A stretch of 11,370 bases of DNA from an uncultured Geobacteraceae bacterium (lineage in GTDB: Bacteria > Desulfobacterota > Desulfuromonadia > Desulfuromonadales > Geopsychrobacteraceae), in NCBI GenBank assembly GCA_937958075.1, contig CALFFB010000285.1, positions 1 to 11,370 of the forward strand, in the 5' to 3' direction. Position 1 is the stretch's first letter. Each line of letters begins with the position of its first letter. This document shows positions 1 to 9,630 of this stretch, piece by piece. The translations under genes and the position numbers were made by a program. The notes under the pieces were generated by a model. That model was not told the DNA's origin. It saw only the letters and a program-made list of their open reading frames with translations, and made no database searches.

Positions 1-78
1 GGAGAGAACTCAGGCCCTGCCAGCAGCCTGGATATTGAATCCTTTATCGCCAACAAAAAGGCTTTTCCTGTCCTATGA
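1..78 (+). CDS. ParD-type antitoxin, C-terminal end (partial)
   Basis: Frame 1 is open from the first base to a TGA at 76-78. It encodes 25 residues that read GENSGPASSLDIESFIANKK and then AFPVL. The pattern GExSG...hD.e.FIA.K resembles the C-terminal toxin-binding tail of ParD/CC2985-family antitoxins, which usually end in a GEASG...FD...F..R motif. The stop overlaps the start of the ParE gene (ATGA), the normal antitoxin-toxin arrangement, which implies translational coupling. The DNA-binding N-terminal part lies outside the window. Family assignment rests on a short tail plus the neighbouring toxin, so it is likely but not certain. Confidence 0.72.
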   Translation, partial: GENSGPASSLDIESFIANKKAFPVL

Positions 79-365
79 GGAGAATTGTATTATCTCCACG
101 GGCCAAAATCGATCTGAGCGCAATCTGGGATTACACCTTTTCGCAATGGGGTATTGAACAAGCCGAAAAATATGTGCGCGATCTCTGGGCCAGTATAGAA
201 CAGGCAGCCGCTGATCCTGGAAAATCCATAGATATTGGCGACATCAGAAGGGGATATCGAAAAATGAGAGCAGGCTCTCATGTGATCTTCTTCAGGGTCG
301 TAGATGAAGGAATCGATATAGTGAGGATACTGCACCAGAGAATGGACTTTGATCGGCATCTTTAG
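75..365 (+). CDS. parE: ParE/RelE-fold toxin of a type II toxin-antitoxin pair
   Basis: This 96-residue protein has the full ParE signature: LSPRAKIDLSAIWDYT near the N-terminus, WGIEQAEKY at about residues 25-33, GYRKMRAGSHVIFF at about 60-73, and the C-terminal IVRILHQRMDFDRHL. Length and motif order match the family, so it appears intact. ParE toxins of this family typically poison DNA gyrase and are neutralised by ParD. The ATG overlaps the stop of the upstream ParD-like gene and has no strong ribosome-binding site of its own, so translation probably depends on coupling. It is the only gene on the + strand and converges on the AEC transporter. The target (gyrase) is inferred from the family, not visible here. 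Confidence 0.93.
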   Translation: MRRIVLSPRAKIDLSAIWDYTFSQWGIEQAEKYVRDLWASIEQAAADPGKSIDIGDIRRGYRKMRAGSHVIFFRVVDEGIDIVRILHQRMDFDRHL

Positions 366-441
366 CTTTGTCCTTTCCGCAAGAAACGGGCAGTCCATTC
401 ATATTTTCAAGAAGGTTTCGACCCACCTGACGCCCTCCCTT

Positions 442-459
442 TGGTGCCCGGCGGCACCA
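442..459 (-). terminator. Stem-loop after the transporter gene, possible terminator
   Basis: A perfect 7-bp stem, TGGTGCC/GGCACCA, has a 4-nt loop and sits about 10 nt beyond the transporter stop. No T tract follows on either strand, so it is not a canonical intrinsic terminator. It could mark a factor-dependent end between two convergent genes. The rest of the 366-469 gap holds nothing else recognisable. Confidence 0.3.
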
Positions 460-469
460 GACCCACCCA

Positions 470-1375
470 TCACACCACCACCATCAACAAGGTCAGGGTC
501 ACCACGCTGACCAGGGTCGAGACAACCACCACCGAAGTTACAAAATCAGGTACGATATCATGCTCCTTGGCGATGATGGCGACGAGGATGGCTGTGGGCA
601 TGGCCGCCTGGAGGATGCCGGCAGCGCCGGCAACGGAATTGAAGGAGAATCCCTGGGCCACGAGCACCGCCAGCAGTGGTACCAGCAGTAGACGAATGCC
701 GCAGGCGACAGCGACATCACCATTGAGCTGAATTTTCTTCTGTTCGAGCATCTGCAGCCCCAAAGCGAAGAGCATCACCGGAATCATGGCATCGGCCAGC
801 AGCCCGACCATGCGCTGTGCCATCAGCGGCACCTCCAGGCCGGTGGACGACACCAGCACCGCCGGCACCATGGCCAGCAGGGCCGGGGTTTTCACGACCT
901 GCCACAGGGCGCCACGACTGCCCCCCCGCGCCCAGCCGGCAGCGCCGACACAGACGATAAAAGCGCTGATGGTGATGGCGACATAAAAAATTGTCGCCGG
1001 GGCCACGGCCTCATCCCCCAGACGAAAACGGATCAGCGCCAGGCCATAGTTGCCGACATTGCCGAAGGAGGCGATCATGGCAAAGGCGGCGATCATCTCT
1101 TTGCTGCGGCGCAGCACAAGTCCGATGCCGACGGCGATAGCTACACCCAGCAGATGCACCAGGATGATGTAGCCGATCATGCTGACCGCGCTGGCCAGTT
1201 CGATGTGCGCGGTACTGATGGAGTGGAAGATAAAGGCGGGAACAAAAACATAATAGGCGGTGCGCGTCAGGGTCCGCGCTTCAAGCTGCAGACGACCGCC
1301 GGCCAGGGCACCGATCAGGACAATAGCGAACACCGGCAGGGTGACGTTGATAAAAACAAAGAACAATTCCGTCAT
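470..1375 (-). CDS. AEC-family (auxin efflux carrier-like) membrane transporter
   Basis: The protein is about 301 residues and very hydrophobic throughout, with roughly 8-10 membrane segments. It has AEC (PF03547) hallmarks: an N-terminal LPVFAIVLIGALAG segment, the mid-protein GNVGNYGLAL motif (family form GNxGNxGLPL), and the C-terminal QAAMPTAILVAIIAKEHD followed by a last helix pair. Such proteins export or import small carboxylates such as malate, or other organic anions. The substrate cannot be read from sequence. I chose ATG at 1375; a TTG two codons upstream (1381) is the alternative, and neither has a strong Shine-Dalgarno. The gene lies 100 bp after the pyruvate:ferredoxin oxidoreductase, but an intrinsic terminator stands between them, so it may be read by readthrough or from a short promoter that I cannot identify. 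An organic-acid substrate would fit the neighbour but is inference. Confidence 0.9.
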   Translation of the reverse strand: MTELFFVFINVTLPVFAIVLIGALAGGRLQLEARTLTRTAYYVFVPAFIFHSISTAHIELASAVSMIGYIILVHLLGVAIAVGIGLVLRRSKEMIAAFAMIASFGNVGNYGLALIRFRLGDEAVAPATIFYVAITISAFIVCVGAAGWARGGSRGALWQVVKTPALLAMVPAVLVSSTGLEVPLMAQRMVGLLADAMIPVMLFALGLQMLEQKKIQLNGDVAVACGIRLLLVPLLAVLVAQGFSFNSVAGAAGILQAAMPTAILVAIIAKEHDIVPDFVTSVVVVSTLVSVVTLTLLMVVV

Positions 1376-1409
1376 TGACAAACCATCAGAATAGTGCGCT
1401 GCAGTGCAT

Positions 1410-1442
1410 AAAAAAGGCTCCCGATGTCACCACCGGGAGCCT
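1410..1442 (-). terminator. Rho-independent terminator of the pyruvate:ferredoxin oxidoreductase gene
   Basis: Read on the - strand, a perfect 8-bp stem GGCTCCCG/CGGGAGCC (arms at 1434-1441 and 1416-1423, 10-nt loop) is followed directly by TTTTTT (1415-1410). It lies about 30 nt beyond the oxidoreductase stop. This is a textbook intrinsic terminator. Confidence 0.9.
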
Positions 1443-1474
1443 GAATGTATACCAGAAACCTTTAACGGAAAAGG

Positions 1475-5053
<3,579 letters not shown>

Positions 5054-5057
5054 GCAT

Positions 5058-5064
5058 ACCTCCT
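5058..5064 (-). promoter_or_regulatory. Ribosome-binding site of the pyruvate:ferredoxin oxidoreductase
   Basis: AGGAGGT on the - strand lies 4 nt before the ATG at 5053. It is a near-perfect Shine-Dalgarno and selects the first of two nearby in-frame ATGs (the second is at codon 5). Confidence 0.85.
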
Positions 5065-5155
5065 GTGTGTGTGAAAACCTGCAGTTTCGTGTTGACGTTA
5101 AAACACCTCAATCAACGGAAAGGATTTTTGAAAAGTGGATCATCGCTATTTTTCA

Positions 5156-5184
5156 GACGGCGCATCAGGCCGCCGATGCGCGTC
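5156..5184 (-). other. Stable stem-loop just downstream of recR
   Basis: GCGCATC (5160-5166) pairs with GATGCGC (5175-5181). The stem is extended by GAC/GTC across a one-base bulge and has an 8-nt loop. It begins 14 nt after the recR stop. On the - strand it is followed by TGAAAAAT rather than a T run, so it may protect or end the recR transcript only with a protein factor. The remaining roughly 90 bp to the oxidoreductase start is AT-richer and should hold that gene's promoter, but I see no convincing -35/-10 pair. Confidence 0.4.
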
Positions 5185-5198
5185 ATTGTCCAATTGCT

Positions 5199-5801
5199 CT
5201 AGGAGACGGCGCGGCGACCGCTGACCGCCTGCTGCACCGTACCGGCATCGATGTATTCCAGGTCGCTGCCCAGGGGGATACCGTGCGCAAGGCGGCTTAC
5301 GGAAATCCCTCGTTGTTTGCACAGGCGCGCCAGGTACAGAGCTGTCGCCTCTCCCGCGACGCTGAAATTGGTTGCCAGTATGATCTCCGTCACCGGCTCC
5401 GCTTCCAGCCTCTGTTCAAACTGGGGGATCTTCAGATCTTCGGGCTGAACGCCGTCCAGGGGCGATATGGCTCCGTGCAATACATGATACAGTCCGTTGT
5501 AGGAACGACTGCGCTCGATGGCCAGCAGATCCTGGGGCTGTTCGACGACGCAGATCACGCCGCCGTCACGCTTGTCGTCAGCACAGATAGAGCACAGGGG
5601 CTCTTCGGCAATGTGGAAACAACGTTCGCAAAAACGCACCTTCTGTTTCATCTCCACCAGCGCCTCGGCCAGAGAGATGACCTCGCTCTGGGGTGCCCGC
5701 AACAGATGAAACGCCAGTCGTGCCGCTGTCTTACCTCCGATACCCGGGAGCTTTCCGAGTTCCGCTTCGAGTCTGGCGAAAGACGGGAGGGAGCCTATCA
5801 T
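5199..5801 (-). CDS. recR: Recombination mediator protein RecR
   Basis: The 200-residue RecR acts with RecF/RecO to load RecA on gapped DNA. The N-terminal helix-hairpin-helix is LGKLPGIGGKTAARLAFHLL (residues 15-34). The Cys4 zinc motif is Cys58/61/70/73, and the Toprim domain begins at about residue 82 (ICVVEQPQDLLAIE, with Glu87). The C-terminal SRLAHGIPLGSDLEYID motif (169-185) is typical. Length is standard. ATG at 5801 is preceded by GGAG about 8 nt upstream. It follows dnaX and ybaB, as in most bacteria, but is separated from ybaB by 208 bp. The Toprim stretch reads ATNFSVAGEATALY, where many family members have ATNPTVEGEATA; the first Glu of that stretch is Ala here, probably tolerated. 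Confidence 0.97.
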   Translation of the reverse strand: MIGSLPSFARLEAELGKLPGIGGKTAARLAFHLLRAPQSEVISLAEALVEMKQKVRFCERCFHIAEEPLCSICADDKRDGGVICVVEQPQDLLAIERSRSYNGLYHVLHGAISPLDGVQPEDLKIPQFEQRLEAEPVTEIILATNFSVAGEATALYLARLCKQRGISVSRLAHGIPLGSDLEYIDAGTVQQAVSGRRAVS

Positions 5802-6009
5802 AATTTTATCTCCGGAATCTAATGGTTTATGCTTTTATAACGTCGTTTTCAGGGACGCTAAAAAACTACATTGAAACCAAAAGAAAGAGCGGCCAACTGG
5901 TCAGACCAAAAAGATATCTACCATGCGTTGGCCCGTAACTCAATCTTTTTTTATTCAAAGTAAATATTCTCTGTGCGCCATATAACTGAAAATCTGTACG
6001 ATCAGTTCC
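5802..6009 (-). other. AT-rich 208-bp spacer between ybaB/ebfC and recR
   Basis: This gap has no reading frame with gene-like content and is much more AT-rich than its flanks. On the - strand it holds a perfect 5-bp inverted repeat TGGTC-T-GACCA, a TATAAA at roughly 50 nt before recR that could be a -10 element (no good -35 seen), and several A/T runs. It most likely carries a separate recR promoter. I recognise no riboswitch or RNA gene. Confidence 0.4.
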
Positions 6010-6324
6010 CTAGAAGAGGCCGGGCAGGCTCATCCCGCCGGTGACCTTGCCCATCTCCTCCTGGACCATGTCCTGGCTCTTTTTCAACCCCTCGTTGACG
6101 GCAGCAATGACCAGATCCTGCAGCATGTCGATATCCTGCGGATCAACCACCGCCGGCTCGATTTTCAGGTCCAGCAGCTGCTGCTTGCCGTTCACCCGTA
6201 CCGTGACCATGCCGCCACCGGCCGCGGCCTCAACCTCGCGGGTTTCCAGCTCCTGCTGGATCCGCGCAATCTTCGCCTGCATCTGCTGCGCCTGCTTCAT
6301 GATATTGCCAAGGCCCTTTGCCAT
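6010..6324 (-). CDS. ybaB: YbaB/EbfC-family nucleoid-associated DNA-binding protein
   Basis: This 104-residue protein starts MAKGLGNIMKQAQQMQAKI and continues with the family's VTVRVNGKQQLLDLKIEP core (about residues 41-58), DPQDIDMLQDLVIAAVNEGLKKSQ, and a Gly/Met-rich tail ending GGMSLPGLF. YbaB/EbfC forms tweezer-like dimers that bind DNA and act as global nucleoid proteins. I chose ATG at 6324, because AAGGAG lies about 7 nt upstream and homologues start there. The frame stays open for 18 codons further upstream, but that extension is not family-like. It starts 46 nt after the dnaX stop, so the two are probably co-transcribed. Position between dnaX and recR is the conserved arrangement. 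Confidence 0.96.
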   Translation of the reverse strand: MAKGLGNIMKQAQQMQAKIARIQQELETREVEAAAGGGMVTVRVNGKQQLLDLKIEPAVVDPQDIDMLQDLVIAAVNEGLKKSQDMVQEEMGKVTGGMSLPGLF

Positions 6325-6370
6325 GTCTTTACTCCTTATCGCTGATGATGATTGTATTGAGATAGTGCTG

Positions 6371-8149
6371 TCACACAAAACCCTTGTCCGTCGGCGTCAC
6401 CGACTCTACATCCCCCCCGAAAATATCCAGGGCTGCCTTGATCATGGGATGCTCAAGGGCGTTCTGGCGCAATTTGCGTTGCCGGTCACTTTCCTGTCGC
6501 GTGCGCTCCTCATGCAGGGATGGTGGTTGCGGCTCGCCGTTTCTGCCCTTGACGATCCTGACCCTGACTTCGGTGGCAAAATACTCACCGGCCAGTTCCT
6601 GCAGCGCCTGCAGCATGTCGCTGTCGGCCAGGCCGTAAAATTTCTGCGGCAGAGAAATTTCCAAAAGCGGCAGCTCAAGCTGCAGCAGGCTGGCCTGTTC
6701 AAGCAGGGCCGAAATCCGTGGCCGACGACGCTGCTTGACAAAGTCCACCAGGCCGCTGAAACCGTGCTCCGCCGTCGCCGCGACGGGTGCGGCCTGATGT
6801 CTGTCAGCCGGCGCCGGTTCAGAATCGGCGGCTGGAGGCTCTTCTTCCGGCAGGGGGACAGGTTCCGGTGGTATGGGTGATTGCGCCGATGGCTCCGGTG
6901 ACGCTGCCGCCGGCGGTTCCGGCCTTTTTTTCGCTGGCGCGGCCGTCAGATGTCCGGCCAGGCGCTGTTCCAGCTGCCCCAGACGCTCGATCAGGGCGGT
7001 GACCTCAATGCCCGTCGGCAGGGTGGCCAGCCGCACCAGAGTGACTTCCAGGGTCAGGCGCGGATAGCTCGACTCCGCAAGTTCGGCTTCGGCGCGAATC
7101 AGGGCCGCCAGAATCCGCTGTACCTCTTCCAGGGGACAGGAAGCGCCCAGCTCCGCCAGGGATTGCAGCTCGGCCGCGCTCAGATCGACCAGTCCGGCGG
7201 GGTCGTCCGTCACCTTGAGCATGACCAGGGCCCGCAGCCAGTCGATCAGTTGCCGGCAGAACTGGCGAAAGCAATGCCCCAGATCATCCACCTGCCGCGC
7301 CAGTTGCAGGGCGGAGGCCGGGTCGCGTTGAAACATCGCGGCCAGGGTTGCCAGGATCAGTTGCTGACCGACCAGTCCCAGCAACTGTTCAAGGGCTTCA
7401 TCATCCACCTCGTTGCCGCAGCAGGCAATGATCTGATCCAGCAGGGACAGGGCGTCCCGCATGCTGCCCCCGGCCTGGCGGGCCACCGCTGTCAACCCGG
7501 CATCGCTGACGACAACCCCTTCTTCAGCGACAATATACCGCAGGCGTGCCACCAGCGCCGGCAGCAGAATCTTCTTGAAGTCAAACCGCTGACAGCGGGA
7601 GAGGATGGTCAGGGGGATCTTGTGGGGCTCCGTGGTCGCGAAGATGAACTTGACGTGAGCGGGGGGTTCTTCCAGGGTCTTGAGCAGGGCGTTGAAGGCG
7701 CTCTTGGAGAGCATGTGGACTTCGTCGATGATGATGATCTTGTAGCGCGCCTGGGACGGCAGATAGCGCACCGCCTCGCGCAGTTCGCGGATGTCATCGA
7801 CACCATTGTGGGAGGCGCCGTCGATCTCCAGGACATCGATGCCCTGGCTGCCGGCGATATCGATGCAGGAAGCGCAGGTGCCACAGGGGGTGGTGGTGAT
7901 CCCCTGCTGACAGTTGAGGGCCTTGGCGAAAATGCGCGCTGCCGAGGTCTTGCCGACGCCACGGGCGCCGGTGAACAGAAAAGCGTGGTGCACCCGGTCG
8001 CTGGTGATGGCGTTCTGCAGGGTCCGGCTGACGTGCTCCTGCCCGACCAGATCGGCAAACACCTGGGGACGCCACTTACGAGCTAAAACCAGATAGGACT
8101 TGACATCCTCCCGGCCCTGAACGGCCGGGATTCCTACGCTGTGACACAT
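6371..8149 (-). CDS. dnaX: DNA polymerase III subunit gamma/tau, with an N-terminus fused to IS sequence
   Basis: DnaX is the ATPase motor of the clamp loader and links it to the polymerase. In this 592-residue frame the family's usual start (M)SYLVLARKWRPQ appears only at residues 18-29, after 17 residues (MCHSVGIPAVQGREDVK) derived from the end of the upstream TnpB element. Walker A is GARGVGKT (61-68), the Cys4 zinc site is Cys80/89/92/95, Walker B is IIIDEVHML (139-147) and the SRC motif is at 184-186. Domain III runs to about 380, a Pro/Ala/Glu linker covers 403-460, and a C-terminal domain follows. The ATG at 8149 lies inside tnpB and has AGGAG 7 nt upstream. No ATG, GTG or TTG occurs in frame between it and residue 30. 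An A7 run at codons 407-409 could give a shorter gamma-like form. ybaB follows. Confidence 0.95.
   Translation of the reverse strand: MCHSVGIPAVQGREDVKSYLVLARKWRPQVFADLVGQEHVSRTLQNAITSDRVHHAFLFTGARGVGKTSAARIFAKALNCQQGITTTPCGTCASCIDIAGSQGIDVLEIDGASHNGVDDIRELREAVRYLPSQARYKIIIIDEVHMLSKSAFNALLKTLEEPPAHVKFIFATTEPHKIPLTILSRCQRFDFKKILLPALVARLRYIVAEEGVVVSDAGLTAVARQAGGSMRDALSLLDQIIACCGNEVDDEALEQLLGLVGQQLILATLAAMFQRDPASALQLARQVDDLGHCFRQFCRQLIDWLRALVMLKVTDDPAGLVDLSAAELQSLAELGASCPLEEVQRILAALIRAEAELAESSYPRLTLEVTLVRLATLPTGIEVTALIERLGQLEQRLAGHLTAAPAKKRPEPPAAASPEPSAQSPIPPEPVPLPEEEPPAADSEPAPADRHQAAPVAATAEHGFSGLVDFVKQRRRPRISALLEQASLLQLELPLLEISLPQKFYGLADSDMLQALQELAGEYFATEVRVRIVKGRNGEPQPPSLHEERTRQESDRQRKLRQNALEHPMIKAALDIFGGDVESVTPTDKGFV
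6925..6931 (-). other. A7 slippage-prone run in the dnaX linker
   Basis: The coding strand reads GCG AAA AAA AGG at codons 406-409. This is exactly where the ATPase core gives way to the Pro-rich linker, the place where other bacteria make the short gamma form. In the -1 frame a TGA follows after about 35 codons, giving a product of about 443 residues. A GC-rich palindrome CCGCCGGCGG begins about 9 nt downstream. The site is seen directly; that it is used is inference. Confidence 0.45.
8109..8130 (-). repeat. Right-end hairpin of the TnpB element
   Basis: TCCCGGCC/GGCCGGGA forms a perfect 8-bp stem with a 6-nt loop, starting 3 nt after the tnpB stop. It is the type of subterminal hairpin recognised by TnpA_Y1 in single-stranded form and forms the 3' scaffold of the guide RNA. 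Here it also encodes residues 7-14 or so of DnaX. Confidence 0.85.
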
Positions 8150-9360
8150 GATGTAACTCCTGCGTCGTCAGTTCGGAGGGTTCCTGCTGCTGGCGGCGTT
8201 ACTGCACCACTCACTTCACAGGCGAACCGGGCATGTCCTGCCCTTTTGATGTTGATGGCCGCCACCAGGTCGGCGTGTCCTGCGTGTCCACATTGGACGC
8301 AGAGAAAGACGGCTTGGGTTTTCCGGTTGTCGGCGGAAATGTGGCCGCATTGCGGACAGGTGCGGCTGGTGTTGCGTGGCGGTACGGCAATAACCATCCC
8401 GCCGTTCCACCGCTGCTTGTACTCCAGTTGCCGGCGAAACTCGTACCAGCCCTGGTCGAGAATGGAACGGTTCAGTCCGGTCTTCTGCCGGACGTTCCGA
8501 CCAGGTTGCTCTACAGTGCCTTTGGCTGATGACGACATATTCTTCACGGTCAGGTCTTCCAGTACGGCAACCGCGTGGTTTTTGCTGATCGCGGTACTGG
8601 TCTTGTGAAGATAGTCGTTTCGCCCATCGGCGATCCGGGCGTGGAGCGTGGTGATTTTCCGTTTCTGCTTGTGCCAGTTGTTCGAGCGTTTCACTTTACG
8701 GGACAACGACTGCTGGGCTTTGCGAAGCGCCCGTTGGTGCTTTTGAAGGCTGTTCAGCGGGGCGATGACCGTTCCGTCAGACAGGGTGGCGAACTGTGTC
8801 ACGCCCATGTCGATCCCAACCATGGAACCGGACGGATGAATGGGTGCTTCCATGTCCTGTTCGGTCTGGATGCTGACGAACCAGCGACCGGCTCGCTGTG
8901 AGACGGTGACATTCTTCACTGTTCCAAGAACCTCACGGCTATTCCGGTAGCGCAGCCAACCGAGTTTTGGCAGGAATATCCGGCTGTTGTTCTGATCGAG
9001 CTTGATGCCCTGCGGAAAGCGGAAGGCATTATGCCCACCTTTCTTCTTGAAACGAGGAAACTGTTTTGGGCTGCTTCGGTCGAAGGCGTCCATCAACGCT
9101 CGATCCAGTGATTTAAGGGTTTGTTGCAATGCCTGGGAATGTGCTTCTGTCTTCAGCCAAGGGAGTTCCTGTTTCCACTGGGGCAGCAACAGTGCCGCCT
9201 GGTTGTAGCGCAGTACGGGTTCTCCGCTATCAAGCCGATGCTTTTGCAACGCCAACATCCGATTCCAGACGTAGCGGCACGTCCCGGCAAAACGCAACAA
9301 CTGCTGTTGCTGTCCTGGCGAGACGATCAGTGCAAATTTATAGGCTTTTTGTCGCAGCAT
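8134..9360 (-). CDS. tnpB: TnpB (IS605 OrfB) RNA-guided nuclease
   Basis: This 408-residue TnpB is an ancestor-type relative of Cas12 that cuts DNA matching its guide RNA next to a target-like motif, favouring retention of the element. The N-terminal OrfB helix-turn-helix region covers about residues 1-60 (KFALIVSPGQQQQLLRFAGTCRYVWN). The RuvC catalytic residues are all present: Asp184 in GIDMG, Glu268 in VLEDL, and Asp364 in HADLVAAINI. The zinc ribbon is Cys335/338 and Cys354/357. Length is normal for the family, so the nuclease looks intact. ATG at 9360 has only a weak GAGA-type ribosome-binding site. The last 16 bases of tnpB overlap the start of the dnaX frame in another frame. No tnpA lies in the window. 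Confidence 0.95.
   Translation of the reverse strand: MLRQKAYKFALIVSPGQQQQLLRFAGTCRYVWNRMLALQKHRLDSGEPVLRYNQAALLLPQWKQELPWLKTEAHSQALQQTLKSLDRALMDAFDRSSPKQFPRFKKKGGHNAFRFPQGIKLDQNNSRIFLPKLGWLRYRNSREVLGTVKNVTVSQRAGRWFVSIQTEQDMEAPIHPSGSMVGIDMGVTQFATLSDGTVIAPLNSLQKHQRALRKAQQSLSRKVKRSNNWHKQKRKITTLHARIADGRNDYLHKTSTAISKNHAVAVLEDLTVKNMSSSAKGTVEQPGRNVRQKTGLNRSILDQGWYEFRRQLEYKQRWNGGMVIAVPPRNTSRTCPQCGHISADNRKTQAVFLCVQCGHAGHADLVAAINIKRAGHARFACEVSGAVTPPAAGTLRTDDAGVTSCVTA
8157..8161 (-). promoter_or_regulatory. Ribosome-binding site inside tnpB that decides the dnaX start
   Basis: AGGAG on the - strand lies 7 nt before ATG 8149, within the final codons of tnpB (GCA GGA GTT ACA TCA TG). Spacing and match are near ideal. 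It is the only good Shine-Dalgarno/start pair that can serve the dnaX frame. A second pair in the right end, GGGAGG-ATG, is out of frame and stops after seven codons. Confidence 0.75.
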
Positions 9361-9434
9361 GGCGCGATGTTCTCACGGTTAACCAATAATGCAAGAAACT
9401 ATTTTTCTCCGAATCTCCGATCAACACCTTGTCT

Positions 9435-9455
9435 CCCCGCCGTGAAGTGATGGGG
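9435..9455 (-). repeat. Left-end imperfect hairpin of the TnpB element
   Basis: CCCC/GGGG with further wobble and single matched pairs encloses a small loop. This is the kind of imperfect left-end hairpin found in IS605-family elements. It lies about 75 nt before the tnpB start. Between it and tnpB there is an AT-rich leader without other recognisable structure. Confidence 0.6.
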
Positions 9456-9476
9456 CTACGGTGCGAGTTAAAAAAA

Positions 9477-9605
9477 TTGCCGGCACAAGTGACAGCCAGG
9501 CGCCCCTGCGGCACACATTCAAACCGCTACCGCTGCTCCCTTCCGGGCCTGACGGGGTTTACGGCCGCCTGTTGCGCAGGACCCGGCTGTCACTTCTACC
9601 GGCAA
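9477..9605 (-). ncRNA. ffs: Signal recognition particle RNA, small bacterial (4.5S) type
   Basis: The - strand carries the conserved apical domain CAGGCCCGGAAGGGAGCAGC (within 9553-9528), including the GGAA tetraloop and the asymmetric internal loop that binds Ffh. The two arms pair over a long distance: TTGCCGG with CCGGCAA, and AGTGACAGCC with GGCTGTCACT. This gives the usual single rod without an Alu domain. The outermost pairs are followed by T7 (9476-9470), so the base of the rod probably doubles as an intrinsic terminator. Mature ends are approximate. SRP RNA with Ffh directs membrane proteins to the translocon. An AT-rich TATTATATATTAT stretch just upstream may be its -10 region, though no -35 is evident. 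Confidence 0.95.
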
Positions 9606-9630
9606 CAGATTGTTCCGATAATATATAATA

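Larger units (their letters stand above)
8084..8240 (-). ncRNA. Predicted TnpB guide RNA (omega/reRNA) overlapping tnpB end, right end and dnaX start
   Basis: IS200/IS605-family TnpB proteins use an RNA made from the 3' end of their own gene through the right-end hairpin, with about 16-20 nt of flanking DNA as guide. Applied here, the scaffold covers the tnpB 3' end and the hairpin at 8109-8130, and the guide begins at 8099 with GTCCTATCTGGTTTTA, which is dnaX coding sequence. The 5' limit is a guess, since this RNA is usually processed. The guide position depends on the element ending with TCAA at 8103-8100. Confidence 0.5.
8100..9466 (-). mobile_element. IS200/IS605-family element of the tnpB-only (IS1341) type
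   Basis: The element holds one gene, tnpB, and no tnpA Y1 transposase, so it would need a TnpA supplied in trans. It has subterminal imperfect hairpins instead of terminal inverted repeats. The right end is a perfect 8-bp hairpin at 8109-8130 followed by GGATGTCAA. The left end is a CCCC...GGGG hairpin at 9435-9455. I place the right boundary after TCAA (8103-8100), by analogy with IS608. The left boundary is placed next to TTTAAC (9472-9467), which resembles an IS605-type target. Both ends are estimates to within several bases. The insertion lies between the SRP RNA terminator and dnaX. No target duplication is expected in this family. Confidence 0.8.

Noticed and set aside
5054..5198. Rex- or sigma54-type control site before the oxidoreductase
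   Set aside because: I looked for TTGTGAA-N4-TTCACAA and TGGCAC-N5-TTGC patterns and saw neither; only short, unconvincing inverted repeats occur.
6325..6378. 18-codon N-terminal extension of YbaB
   Set aside because: The extension lacks family similarity, while ATG 6324 has AAGGAG at good spacing and matches the usual MxKG...MKQAQ start.
6950..8086. 378-residue open frame on the + strand opposite dnaX
   Set aside because: It is an antisense shadow of dnaX with no recognisable motif or ribosome-binding site.
8083..8107. GGGAGG-ATG start inside the element's right end
   Set aside because: It has good Shine-Dalgarno context but is out of frame with dnaX and meets TAG after seven codons, so it cannot start DnaX.
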